From assembly GCF_011046895.1 (NCBI RefSeq), contig NZ_CP049250.1, positions 1,648,501-1,712,500 of the forward strand: a DNA stretch of 64,000 nt. Reading direction: 5' to 3'. This stretch comes from Rhizobium rhizoryzae (GTDB taxonomy: Bacteria > Pseudomonadota > Alphaproteobacteria > Rhizobiales > Rhizobiaceae). Below, piece by piece: positions 27,511 to 35,763 of the stretch. The position numbers were made by a program, and so were the translations under genes. Numbering within the stretch: position 1 is the stretch's first letter; the number at the start of each line of letters is the position of its first letter. The notes under the pieces are model-generated. The model made no database searches and was not told the origin of the DNA. It was given only the letters and a program-made list of their open reading frames with translations.

Positions 27511-28383
27511 TCAGGGCTTGAACCAGTAGCGCTCGTCCATGGCGAGGATGTCTTCCGGCAGGTTCGGATTCGGGATCTTGATGATGGTGCGGCTCTTCAG
27601 GTTTCCCTTGTCCAGCGCCAGCTTTATGTCCGGGTTCGACAGGAAGGTTTTCTGGAACGAACCGTCCTTCCAGGCGGCTTCGAGGCCGCGCATCAGATCG
27701 TCACGCAGTTCCGGCCGAGCCTTCGAGACGTAGAAGATGGAGGCAGACGGATATTGCAGGACGAGCGAGGTTTCGACCGAAAGATCGGGCAAATCCGCAA
27801 CCTGCTTGGCCTGTTCGTTCAGGGCTTCGTTGACGCCTCTGGCGAAGTAGTCGCCGCGCTTGCCGATTGTCATCCTGTAGAGATTTTTCTGCGGTCCGGT
27901 ACGCACGGTCAGATCGGATTTGCGCATGACGTCCACATCGGCCCAACCGGTGCCTTGCAGCGCTATGAAATTTTTCAGACCCTGCAGGTTGCGGACTGTA
28001 CTGAACTCTGCCTGTCGCCTGGAATCAATCAGAAAGAGACGATAGCCGCCCAGACCCATGTCGACAGGGAAGGGTACCGAAAGAAGCTTTGACGACACGG
28101 CTTTCGATGCGTTGACCCAGGCGATATCGATCTGGGCGCCGTTGGCAATGGCATCCACCATGCCGGCGTTCGAGCTATATCCCGTTGGCGAAGGCTTCAA
28201 GGCGTAGGATTTGCCAGATTTTTCAAGCGCTAGCTTCAAGACTTCGAAGCCCAGCGTCTTTTCCTTGTTGCCACTGGAATTGTAATAGATGGTGTCCGTC
28301 CCCGCAGCCTTCACAGGCTGTGCTACGGCCCCAAAAGCCGCAATCGTCAGGGTGGTAGCGCAGAATAGGCGGCGCGAAAGCAA
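27511..28383 (-). CDS. Periplasmic phosphonate/amino-acid-type solute-binding protein paired with a chemoreceptor
   Basis: Exported 290-aa binding protein with a signal peptide (RRLFCATTLTIAAFGAVAQ..., cleavage near residue 26). The fold resembles PhnD-like or extracellular family 3 proteins (AIANGAQIDIAWVNASKAV, then LQGTGWADVDVM). No ABC permease or ATPase genes adjoin it; its only partner is the chemoreceptor immediately downstream. The start is TTG, supported by GGGGGA 8 bases upstream and by the lack of any ATG before the mature region. I infer a sensory rather than a transport role; the ligand is unknown. Confidence 0.8.
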   Translation of the reverse strand: MLSRRLFCATTLTIAAFGAVAQPVKAAGTDTIYYNSSGNKEKTLGFEVLKLALEKSGKSYALKPSPTGYSSNAGMVDAIANGAQIDIAWVNASKAVSSKLLSVPFPVDMGLGGYRLFLIDSRRQAEFSTVRNLQGLKNFIALQGTGWADVDVMRKSDLTVRTGPQKNLYRMTIGKRGDYFARGVNEALNEQAKQVADLPDLSVETSLVLQYPSASIFYVSKARPELRDDLMRGLEAAWKDGSFQKTFLSNPDIKLALDKGNLKSRTIIKIPNPNLPEDILAMDERYWFKP

Positions 28384-28535
28384 TGTCGAAGTCCCCCGTT
28401 GTTCCCCGGGGCGAGAGTGCGTCTACTCAATTAAAAAAGACTAAATCAACACTCGTAAAAAGATATAATAGCGCTACGAAATTGACTCTATGTCATCAAT
28501 ATTGGAGCCCTAAAAATAGGATAACGAAGGGATTT

Positions 28536-29447
28536 TCAGTCGGATGCTTCGCTCCAGAGCGTTGCGATAATGCTGGCTTCGCGGGCAGGATCCTCGGCAA
28601 AGACATGGCTTGCACGGTCCAACGTCTGTTCCCGCAGAGATTGCTGGCTGCGGATAATGGCGGCATAGAGATGCGCGAGGCTATCACTATCCGGCACCAG
28701 CGCCGGGTCTTCATTGATCACCTGCAACAACACACTGAGATCATGCTCATGACCAAGCAGCGCGACGAGCGCGCGGGCTTCGCTTTCCTTTGCCTTCATG
28801 GCGGTCGGCCAAAGATCTCTCAGGATTGCCAGATGCATCCAGTAGATCTGGCCGCATTTGCGCAGTTCGTGAAAGGCATCTTCGGCGCGCGTTTCGTGAC
28901 AGGCGGTAATTGCGCGCTGAGCCTTTCGTAGCTGCTTCGCCCACACCCGCTCCAGCCGCCGGGCGGTTCTTGCCCTGCTTGCGGAAATCTCCAGCTCGTC
29001 AAGCGCTGCCACTGCATCGGTGCAGGTTGCAACCGCGTCACTCAGCTTGCGCTCCAGATCGTGCTCTTCCTCGCTTGCGATCCGATCGCGGCGATCGCGC
29101 AAGCATGATTGAACCTCTGCCAGCGATCGAAGTTCGTCCGGTTGGTCCGTCACCGACTGGAGATAATCGAGTGTCTCGACCAGTGCAGTCGCATCCCGCA
29201 CCGTGGACAAGCTCTTCGCCATGTCCCGGATGCGCGCATTCTCCCGATGGCGAAAGTCTTTCGAATCCGGTTCAATCAGCCGATAGAGCGCACGCACCCG
29301 TTTGAAGCGCTTGCGTGCGGCGTGGATAGCCTCATGAACGCCGTTCTCGCGCTGTTGCAGCGTTTCGATTGCCACGTTCAACTGAGAACGTGTGACACGG
29401 CGGAATTCTTGCGGGAAGGATCTAGAGGGCCTGATGCGAAACGCCAT
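28536..29447 (-). CDS. CHAD-domain protein
   Basis: A 303-aa helical protein with the conserved histidines and basic residues of CHAD domains (VHEAIHAARKRFKRVRALYRL near the start, AFHELRKCGQIYWMHL in the second repeat; each quoted in part). CHAD domains bind polyphosphate and usually accompany CYTH triphosphatases. The start overlaps the end of the upstream CYTH gene by 26 bases, so the two are probably translated together. Confidence 0.9.
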   Translation of the reverse strand: MAFRIRPSRSFPQEFRRVTRSQLNVAIETLQQRENGVHEAIHAARKRFKRVRALYRLIEPDSKDFRHRENARIRDMAKSLSTVRDATALVETLDYLQSVTDQPDELRSLAEVQSCLRDRRDRIASEEEHDLERKLSDAVATCTDAVAALDELEISASRARTARRLERVWAKQLRKAQRAITACHETRAEDAFHELRKCGQIYWMHLAILRDLWPTAMKAKESEARALVALLGHEHDLSVLLQVINEDPALVPDSDSLAHLYAAIIRSQQSLREQTLDRASHVFAEDPAREASIIATLWSEASD

Positions 29448-29919
29448 GGATCAACTCCGATGCCAGATCATTCGTAGCCAACATCATATTCGAGTAGCGC
29501 CGGTCGCCGGTTACTTCCTCACCGAGCCAGGAGGGGCGCTCGAAATGGTCCTCTTCGCTTTCCAGTTCAACCTCCGCAACGACAAGACCGGAATAGAATC
29601 CCTCATAGACATCGATTTCGAAGGTCTTGCCTGCGATGGGGACGCGGTGGCGAACCTTCTCGATCACGATTCCAATGGCGGACGAGGTCAGCTCCTCGGC
29701 ATCCTGAACAGGGATTTCATACTCGAATTCATCGCGCACCATCGCGCTTTTGCCGACCTTGATGGTCAGGCGTGCTGACGTCCCGTCGATCAACCGGACA
29801 CGGACATTGCGGTCCTCGTTCACGGTGATGTAGGCCTGCATCAGTTTGGCACTCGATACCGCTCTGGTGCGCCATTCATCGGACCGAACCAGAAACTTGC
29901 GCTCGATTTCCTTGGCCAT
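29422..29919 (-). CDS. CYTH-domain triphosphatase-like protein
   Basis: A 165-aa triphosphate tunnel enzyme. The defining ExExK motif is EIERK at residues 4-8 (MAKEIERKFLV). Further charged strands line the tunnel (RVRLIDGTSARLTIKVG, EFEYEIPVQDAEEL). Members hydrolyse inorganic tripolyphosphate or other triphosphates; some are class IV adenylate cyclases. Overlap with the CHAD gene points to polyphosphate or tripolyphosphate metabolism. It is divergent from eda. Confidence 0.9.
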   Translation of the reverse strand: MAKEIERKFLVRSDEWRTRAVSSAKLMQAYITVNEDRNVRVRLIDGTSARLTIKVGKSAMVRDEFEYEIPVQDAEELTSSAIGIVIEKVRHRVPIAGKTFEIDVYEGFYSGLVVAEVELESEEDHFERPSWLGEEVTGDRRYSNMMLATNDLASELIHGVSHQAL

Positions 29920-30076
29920 CAGCTTCCCTATCGCGTCTGTTGCGACAACCTATTGTAAACTCGGCGCGCAAACCAGAGCGAGAACGGAAAGCAGGCGGTT
30001 TTTCCGCTCGACACCTTGCCGCAGGGACACTAAGGGTTTTTCAATCGTTTCAAAATCATCCTCCGGGAGGTCCATG

Positions 30077-30715
30077 ATGAGCAGCAAAACCGAAAGCCTT
30101 CTGTCCATTCTCAAGCTCCAGCCGGTCGTACCGGTTCTGATCGTGGAAGATGTCGCCTCGGCTGTTCCTCTTGCGCGTGCGCTGGTCGCCGGTGGCCTGC
30201 GCGCAATCGAGATCACGATGCGCACGCCTGCTGCTCTCGATGCGGTCAAGGCGGTTGCGGCGGAAGTCGAAGGCGCCAATGTCGGTGCCGGAACCATTCT
30301 GAACGGTCGTGATTTCGATGCCGCTGTGAAGGCAGGCTCGACCTTCATCGTCAGCCCTGGCGTCGCGCCGGGTGTCTTGTCTGCGGCAAAGGACAGTTCC
30401 GTGCCGCTCTTGCCGGGTGCCGCGACGGCCAGCGAAGTGATGACGCTTCGCGAGGCCGGGTATGATGTGCTGAAGTTCTTCCCGGCCGAGCAGGCTGGTG
30501 GTTCCGCTTACCTCAAGGCTTTGTCCTCGCCCTTGGCTGGAACGCTCTTCTGCCCGACGGGTGGCATCTCGCTGAAGAATGCTCGGGACTATCTGAGCCT
30601 GCCGAATGTGGTTTGCGTGGGTGGATCCTGGGTTGCTCCGAAGGAGCTGGTTTCTGCTGGCGATTGGGCCGGAATCACGAAACTGGCATCGGAAGCGGCC
30701 GCATTGAAGGGCTGA
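30077..30715 (+). CDS. eda: 2-dehydro-3-deoxy-phosphogluconate (KDPG) aldolase
   Basis: Entner-Doudoroff aldolase of about 212 aa that cleaves KDPG to pyruvate and glyceraldehyde 3-phosphate. Catalytic Glu is in EITMRTP and the Schiff-base Lys in VLKFFPAE; the phosphate site includes CPTGGIS. The frame is open far upstream (to 29846), but that part overlaps the divergent CYTH gene. Two adjacent ATGs at 30074 and 30077 follow GGGAGG; I prefer the second for spacing. edd and zwf are not in the window. Confidence 0.94.
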   Translation: MSSKTESLLSILKLQPVVPVLIVEDVASAVPLARALVAGGLRAIEITMRTPAALDAVKAVAAEVEGANVGAGTILNGRDFDAAVKAGSTFIVSPGVAPGVLSAAKDSSVPLLPGAATASEVMTLREAGYDVLKFFPAEQAGGSAYLKALSSPLAGTLFCPTGGISLKNARDYLSLPNVVCVGGSWVAPKELVSAGDWAGITKLASEAAALKG

Positions 30716-30778
30716 ACGCCTTTGTATTTCGCGTCGGGCTTCCTATCTCCTGCCTGAAGACCAACAGGGAGAAGATGA

Positions 30779-31477
30779 ATGTTCGACGCGAAGAAGCTTC
30801 TGGATCAGTTCCTTGGTTCGCAGATTCCCGGCCTTTCCGGCTCGGTCAAGGGGCGTGCCGATCAGGTGGGCGGCTTTGCTCGCAACAACCCGATGAAGGC
30901 TGGCGCGCTTGCCGCCGCCATATTGGGCACGAAGACGGGCCGAAAACTCGCCGGCAATGTCGCAACGCTTGGCGGTATCGCCGCAGTCGCTGGCCTTGGT
31001 TATCTCGCCTACCGCAATTACCAGTCCGGAAAGGCGCCGCAGTCCGGCCCGGTGGATCCGTCCGCGCTTCAGCCTCCAGCCGATTCTCCCTTCAATTTCG
31101 AATCGCCTTCGCTCAGCAATGATTTTGCGCTGACGCTTCTGCGCGCAATGATCGCTGCCGCTAAGGCAGATGGTCATATCGATGCCTTCGAACGGCAGAA
31201 GATCATGGAGAAAGTTCACGAGGTCGATCTTGGCGCGGAAGCCGAGGCCTTCCTGTCAAAGGAGCTTGCTGACCCGATCGACCTCGATGCGCTGGTGGCC
31301 GCTGGTCGAACCGAGGAGCAGCGCGTCGAGATCTACACCGCGTCGCGTCTGGCAATCGATCCGGATACCAGGGCCGAGCGCGGCTATCTGGACCTTCTGG
31401 CCGGTCGGTTGAAACTGCCGGATCCGCTGGTCGACCATATTGAGGCGACAGTCTCTTCGGCCAAGGTCAGCCTGTAA
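30779..31477 (+). CDS. DUF533/TerB-like (YebE-family) protein
   Basis: A 232-aa protein with an N-terminal amphipathic region, a Gly/Ala-rich hydrophobic stretch (about residues 36-75: AGALAAAILGTKTGRKLAG, then VAGLGYLAYRNYQ) and a C-terminal helical TerB-like domain (LRAMIAAAKADGHIDAFERQK, 21 residues in the protein, quoted here in part). The family is common in proteobacteria and of unknown function, possibly associated with the inner membrane. RBS AGGGAG. It stands alone after eda. Confidence 0.8.
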   Translation: MFDAKKLLDQFLGSQIPGLSGSVKGRADQVGGFARNNPMKAGALAAAILGTKTGRKLAGNVATLGGIAAVAGLGYLAYRNYQSGKAPQSGPVDPSALQPPADSPFNFESPSLSNDFALTLLRAMIAAAKADGHIDAFERQKIMEKVHEVDLGAEAEAFLSKELADPIDLDALVAAGRTEEQRVEIYTASRLAIDPDTRAERGYLDLLAGRLKLPDPLVDHIEATVSSAKVSL

Positions 31478-31502
31478 CCGATGTCTCCCGCTCGGGATAA
31501 AT

Positions 31503-31575
31503 TAGTGGTTCGATTCCGACATTTGCTTTGAGAGCGTGCGGTGGGCGGAAACCAAATGTCAAATTCATTCCACTA
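31503..31575. repeat. Imperfect inverted repeat upstream of the GNAT gene
   Basis: Two 23-base arms at 31503-31525 and 31553-31575 that match at 17 of 23 positions, with perfect outer (TAGTGG) and inner (GACATTTG) blocks, separated by 27 bases. It lies 80 bases before the acetyltransferase start, so it may be a regulatory dyad or the remnant of a small palindromic element. Confidence 0.5.
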
Positions 31576-31654
31576 GCGGTGCGGCATGCGGCGCAGTTGT
31601 TTTTGTCGCCTGCCTCGCTTAAGCCTTGAGCCCAAGAGTGAGGGGAATAACACG

Positions 31655-32350
31655 ATGCGCGATCTTGCGAATTTCAAGGGCTGCCCGGCGCCGGCACCTG
31701 TGCGCCTGGAAGGGCGCTATGTCATTGCCGAGCCGTATGAGCGGGCAGTTCACCGTATCACCCTATGGGATGCGCTTGGTGGCGAGGAGGGGATCAACGA
31801 TCTCATCCGCTATTTCCCCAACAAGACCTATCGGACGCCGGATGAGTTTGCAGACTGGATCGACGATATCAACACGCGACTTGGCTACGTCACCTTCGTC
31901 TTCCGGGACAAGGAAGATGGCGAAGTGGTGGGCATGGGCACGCTGATGCGTCCCGATCCCGCAAACGGTGTCATCGAGGTGGGTTCCATCGCGCATGGTG
32001 CCGGCATGACGCGCTCGCCGCTGTCGACGGAAGCGCATTATCTGCTGGCGCGGCATGTGTTCGAAGATCTCGGTTATCGGCGCTACGAATGGAAATGCCA
32101 TAACGAGAACGAGCCGAGCAAGCGCACGGCTCTGCGCTATGGCTTCACGTTTGAAGGCGTTTTCCGCCAGCACATGATTTCGCGCGGAGGCAACCGCGAT
32201 ACGGCCTGGTTCTCGATGATTGATGGCGAATGGCCGGTTTTGGCCAAAGCCTTTGAGGCATGGCTCGATCCATCCAATTTTGACGACCATGGTCACCAGA
32301 AGCGGCGCCTGGAAGAGGTTCGCGCTGAACTTCAGGAACAAGCAGCATGA
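31655..32350 (+). CDS. GNAT-family N-acetyltransferase (RimJ/RimL-like)
   Basis: A 231-aa acetyltransferase of the RimJ/RimL type. An N-terminal strand region (VRLEGRYVIAEPYERAVH) leads to the core (VGMGTLMRPDPANGVIEVGSI) and a C-terminal motif (WKCHNENEPSKRTALRYGFTF, quoted in part) that carries the Asn and the GF signature of protein or aminoglycoside N-acetyltransferases. The frame runs upstream to 31586; ATG at 31655 has GAGGGG upstream and fits the family. Its stop overlaps the next gene as ATGA. Confidence 0.85.
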   Translation: MRDLANFKGCPAPAPVRLEGRYVIAEPYERAVHRITLWDALGGEEGINDLIRYFPNKTYRTPDEFADWIDDINTRLGYVTFVFRDKEDGEVVGMGTLMRPDPANGVIEVGSIAHGAGMTRSPLSTEAHYLLARHVFEDLGYRRYEWKCHNENEPSKRTALRYGFTFEGVFRQHMISRGGNRDTAWFSMIDGEWPVLAKAFEAWLDPSNFDDHGHQKRRLEEVRAELQEQAA

Positions 32351-32553
32351 GCGGGCAGGGCCAGAAATCGCCCGCCATTGCGGCCGCCGTCATTTTCTTT
32401 GGCTTTCTGCTGCTGTTCTTTGCGATGCCTGCCATCATGCTCTGGCTGGCGGATTTCTCACCATGGCTTGCAGCAGCCTTCGGCACCGTGGCAGTCCTCT
32501 CGTTCTTCGCCATCTTCTGGCTGAGGGCACGGCATCAGCGCAAGCGCGACTGA
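32347..32553 (+). CDS. Small two-helix membrane protein, translationally coupled to the GNAT gene
   Basis: A 68-aa protein with two hydrophobic helices (about residues 11-33 and 38-58) and a basic C-terminus (RARHQRKRD). The ATG overlaps the preceding stop (ATGA), so it is likely co-translated with the acetyltransferase. Function unknown. It ends 12 bases before the convergent nicO-type gene. Confidence 0.75.
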   Translation: MSGQGQKSPAIAAAVIFFGFLLLFFAMPAIMLWLADFSPWLAAAFGTVAVLSFFAIFWLRARHQRKRD

Positions 32554-32565
32554 TGCCCCTTCGGT

Positions 32566-33612
32566 TTAGCCACCCTGCACCATGCTGCCCTGAAGCGATG
32601 CCGCCAGCAGGGTGGCGCCCACCAGTACGATGAACAGTGCGCCGAAGACCTCGATACCGTTGGACACGAGGCGCGCGCCGCGTGACCGTGGGCCTGCAAG
32701 ACGAACGGCAAGATCCTTCGCGCCGACGGCGATGATGGCCAGGATCGAGACGGTGATGGCAGTGCCCAGCGACATGGCGAGCACGGAAAGCGCACCTCCC
32801 AGATAGAGCCCGTTCAAAAGCGAAAAGCTCATGACGAGGATGGCGCCGGAGCAGGGACGAAGTCCGACCGCGATCATGGCCGACCAGGCTTCATGCAGGC
32901 TGAAATCCTTGGACTTCAATGCTGCCGGATCTGGAATATGCAGCTCTCCGCAATCGGCACAATAGGTGCCGGGTGCCAGGTCCGCGTGGTCATGGCCCAC
33001 TTCGATGGCCTGAAAGTTCAGCCCGGTTGCGCCAGTACCGGGAGTGGCATTGGCAAAAATCGGCAGCGAGGAATAGCGAGGCCGCAGTTCATAGAGTTTT
33101 CGCCCCAGCAGCCAGAGACCGAACAGCGTGACCATGCCGAAGCTTGCCAGTTCCATCGCCCAGGTGGCCTTGGTCATGGTAATGCCGGAGCCGCGCAGAA
33201 GCATATAGGCCACGATCACGAGACCGATCGCTGCCACGCCCTGGAGCAGGGCCGAGATCAGCGAAATCATGATGCCGCGCTTCAGCGCCGTCTCATTCGC
33301 GATCATGTAGGAGGAGATCACAGCCTTGCCGTGGCCGGGGCCTGCGGCATGAAACACGCCATAGGCGAAGGACAGGCCGATCAGCGTTTTCAGCGCCCAC
33401 GGGTCTTCCCGCATGGCCCGCAGTGAGCCCGTCAAGGCGCGATAGAAGCTTTGTTGCCAGGCATTGATCCAGCCGAGGAAAGGACCGAGGAAACCACCCG
33501 TGTTGAAAGATGGCTCTGCCGTTCCGACCCCCAGCGGCGATTGCGCATGGGCGGCGATGGCCACGCCGAGGATCATGCAGCCCGCGATGACGATGGATCG
33601 CTTCCTCAGCAT
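32566..33612 (-). CDS. NicO-family nickel/cobalt transporter
   Basis: A 348-aa inner-membrane protein with a leader peptide (residues 1-23) and about six membrane segments. The family signature AAGPGHGKAVISSY is in the second segment and VGLRPCSGAILVMSF in a later one. A loop contains GHDHADLAPGTYCADCGELH, with His and CxxC residues that could hold metal. It overlaps the upstream DUF1007 gene by 7 bases; this pairing is widespread. Direction (uptake or export) and metal are not certain. Confidence 0.88.
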   Translation of the reverse strand: MLRKRSIVIAGCMILGVAIAAHAQSPLGVGTAEPSFNTGGFLGPFLGWINAWQQSFYRALTGSLRAMREDPWALKTLIGLSFAYGVFHAAGPGHGKAVISSYMIANETALKRGIMISLISALLQGVAAIGLVIVAYMLLRGSGITMTKATWAMELASFGMVTLFGLWLLGRKLYELRPRYSSLPIFANATPGTGATGLNFQAIEVGHDHADLAPGTYCADCGELHIPDPAALKSKDFSLHEAWSAMIAVGLRPCSGAILVMSFSLLNGLYLGGALSVLAMSLGTAITVSILAIIAVGAKDLAVRLAGPRSRGARLVSNGIEVFGALFIVLVGATLLAASLQGSMVQGG

Positions 33613-34247
33613 GTCACCTCCAGACGTGTTGCAAAGAGTTTGGTCATGTCCGTGCCTGACGGATCGTTGAAGAAGGCATCGGTCAGCGAGGCCTGATTCT
33701 GGGAGATAACCTCATCCGGATTGGGGCGCACGACCTGCCTCTTGCAGGCGCCGAAGCTTTTTCCTTCCTGGACAAGATCTGCGTCGTTGGGGAAATCGAT
33801 CGAGGTATACAGCGACGGATCGTAGATGCCGAATGCCAGTCGGCCCTTGAGGTGAACCGGCTGCGACGGTTTGACGGCAAAGAAGGCGAGAACCTGCTGG
33901 TCCTGCACGCTGACATGGATGACATCCGGCTTCAGGACCGGGATGTTCTTTCCGTCCTGCGTGATCGTCGTGAAGTAATGGAAGTCCGCAAGCGAGGTGC
34001 GCATCGTCTCGCCAAGTTCGGCGAGTTCCGAATCATCCAGCTTGCCGTTGGTGTTCTTGTCGAAATCCAGAAGGACGCTGGAGGAAAACAACTCGTCGAA
34101 ACGCCAGACATTGCGAACTTCGGTCAGTTCGCCCTTGTCGTTGGCCAGTACTTCCATGCGTGCTTCCACGAAGATGTGTGGATGCGCGTCGGCAGAGACC
34201 GGAGTTAAGCCCAACAGGGCGGCTGCAAGCCACCGTTTCTTGATCAT
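33606..34247 (-). CDS. DUF1007 periplasmic protein, partner of NicO transporter
   Basis: A 213-aa protein with an N-terminal signal peptide (MIKKRWLAAALLGLTPVSADA) followed by the family hallmark HPHIFVEARME directly at the mature N-terminus, a likely metal-binding site. A DKNTNGKLDDSEL segment resembles an EF-hand-like loop. Members occur next to NicO/HoxN-type nickel, cobalt or zinc transporters, as here. The 7-base overlap implies coupling. A GTG at 34259 is an alternative start. Confidence 0.85.
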   Translation of the reverse strand: MIKKRWLAAALLGLTPVSADAHPHIFVEARMEVLANDKGELTEVRNVWRFDELFSSSVLLDFDKNTNGKLDDSELAELGETMRTSLADFHYFTTITQDGKNIPVLKPDVIHVSVQDQQVLAFFAVKPSQPVHLKGRLAFGIYDPSLYTSIDFPNDADLVQEGKSFGACKRQVVRPNPDEVISQNQASLTDAFFNDPSGTDMTKLFATRLEVTC

Positions 34248-34341
34248 TTCCGAATCCACGTTGCTGATGCCGCAAAGCTCTCTTCCGCAAATGGGACGGA
34301 ATTTCGGCTGTCGTCAATCCACCTTCAGTCTCAGCTCTTCC

Positions 34342-35235
34342 TCATGCCGATTTGCGGAACCAGTTGTGAAGGAAATCGACGAAACTTCTGACCTTGGCGG
34401 GCAGATAGCGGCGATGGGGATAGACGGCGTAGATGCCGCGATCGCGGAAGATGAAATCGTCGAGGACAGCAACAAGCTCGCCTGATTCGATGGCATTCTT
34501 GGCAATGAAATCAGGAATGAGCGCAATGCCTATGCCTGCCTTCGCAGCGCGCAGCGTCGCCTGTGGACTGTTAACTTCTATTTGGCCGGAGACAGACACC
34601 GAGATCGTTCCCCCCTGCGGATCGCGGAAACGCAGGTGATTGTGCGTGCGGGCATTGGTGTCGATGATCACCGGCTTGCCGGAAAGATCCTGCGGATGAT
34701 TGATCGGTCCATACCGGACGAGATACTCGGCCGTCGCACAGGCATAGATCCGGAAATCAGCCAGCTTGCGGGCGATCATTCCTGAATCTTCCAGGCGGGT
34801 GACGCGAATCGCAAGGTCAAACCCTTCCTCGATCAGATCCACGAAACGGTCTTCTGCCACGATCTCGAGAGAAACATCCGGGTGATGCTTGGCAAAATCG
34901 ATGAGCGACTGGCCCACATCGGCATCCACGAAGGTGCGGGGCACGGAAAGGCGCAGGCGTCCCTTGAGATCGGCATTCCCCTCCCGAACCAGATCGGACA
35001 GGTTGTCGATCTCCTTCAGGATGTCGGAGGCGCTGCGATAATAGGTATGGCCCGCTTCGGTCAGCGAAAACTGCCGTGTCGTACGGTTCAGAAGCAGGGC
35101 TCCCAGATCGTCTTCCAACTCGCGAACATACTTGGAAAGCAGGGCTTTGGAGCGACCCGTCCGCCTTGCAGCAGCAGAGAAGCCCTCCGCTTCCACGACA
35201 TCTATGAAGGCGCGCATGCGCGTCAGCGTGTCCAC
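34342..35235 (-). CDS. LysR-family transcriptional regulator
   Basis: A 297-aa regulator with an N-terminal winged helix-turn-helix (AFIDVVEAEGFSAAARRTGRS, followed by KALLSKYVRELE) and a C-terminal effector domain. The Lys residue replaces the usual Ser in the recognition helix (SKALLSKYV), a feature of the CrgA/DsdC-like group. Chosen start is GTG at 35235, with AGGG 8 bases upstream, since the longer frame (to 35349) adds residues outside the family. It is divergent from the ornithine decarboxylase leader; its target is unknown. Confidence 0.85.
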   Translation of the reverse strand: MDTLTRMRAFIDVVEAEGFSAAARRTGRSKALLSKYVRELEDDLGALLLNRTTRQFSLTEAGHTYYRSASDILKEIDNLSDLVREGNADLKGRLRLSVPRTFVDADVGQSLIDFAKHHPDVSLEIVAEDRFVDLIEEGFDLAIRVTRLEDSGMIARKLADFRIYACATAEYLVRYGPINHPQDLSGKPVIIDTNARTHNHLRFRDPQGGTISVSVSGQIEVNSPQATLRAAKAGIGIALIPDFIAKNAIESGELVAVLDDFIFRDRGIYAVYPHRRYLPAKVRSFVDFLHNWFRKSA

Positions 35236-35359
35236 ACTCTCGTCCCTTTTGTCATTCAGTTTCTTTCGTGGAGCGTTACTCGTCGTTGCGCAATGTGAAT
35301 TTTGCGGTGAGGGTGAAAAAACCTCTTGATTATGACCGTGATTATTCATATTTCCGTGC

Positions 35360-35763
35360 TGCCCAAAGTCGCACGTGCCTGTGGGTGTCCGCCGACCCTC
35401 GAGTGGTGAGGATAATCGGTAAGGTACCTGGAACTAACCCCTCCAGTCGCTACTCCGGCCAACCGGAAAATGCGAGGACATCTTGAAGCAACGACGGTGC
35501 GGGCCTTTCTAGTCTCTGCAGGCTTTCCATCAGCCTGCAATACTGAAGAGGCACACCATCATTGCCGGAAGTGCGGTTGGGATGATCCCCTCCAATCCAT
35601 GGCAGACAAAGCCGGATCCATGCTCTTGGCAGGGCGTTGATCCAAACCCTGCGCAATAAGGCGCGATCGAAGCACCGGGTTTTTCCACCGGCCGGGCCTC
35701 GTTCACCTTATGGCGCGTCTTTGTCCTCCGGTCCGCCGGAGAAGCTCTATAGGGATCTGACCG
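35360..35763 (+). ncRNA. Putative speF-type leader RNA upstream of ornithine decarboxylase
   Basis: The 528 bases from the LysR start to the decarboxylase hold no gene of normal codon use. In alphaproteobacteria a conserved RNA of about 400 nt, the speF motif, lies in exactly this position, and the length and place fit. A promoter may lie at TTGATT (35326-35331) and TATTTC (35349-35354), 17 bases apart. Visible hairpins are GCAGGC/GCCTGC at 35518-35538 and CTCCGG/CCGGAG at 35726-35741, the latter ending 9 bases before the AGGGA ribosome-binding site. A 56-codon ORF (35470-35640) lies within it. Boundaries are approximate and I cannot fold or align it here. Confidence 0.55.

Noticed and set aside
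29846..30076. Long N-terminal extension of eda
   Set aside because: It overlaps the divergent CYTH gene, adds 77 residues foreign to the family, and good ribosome-binding signals sit at 30066-30070 instead.
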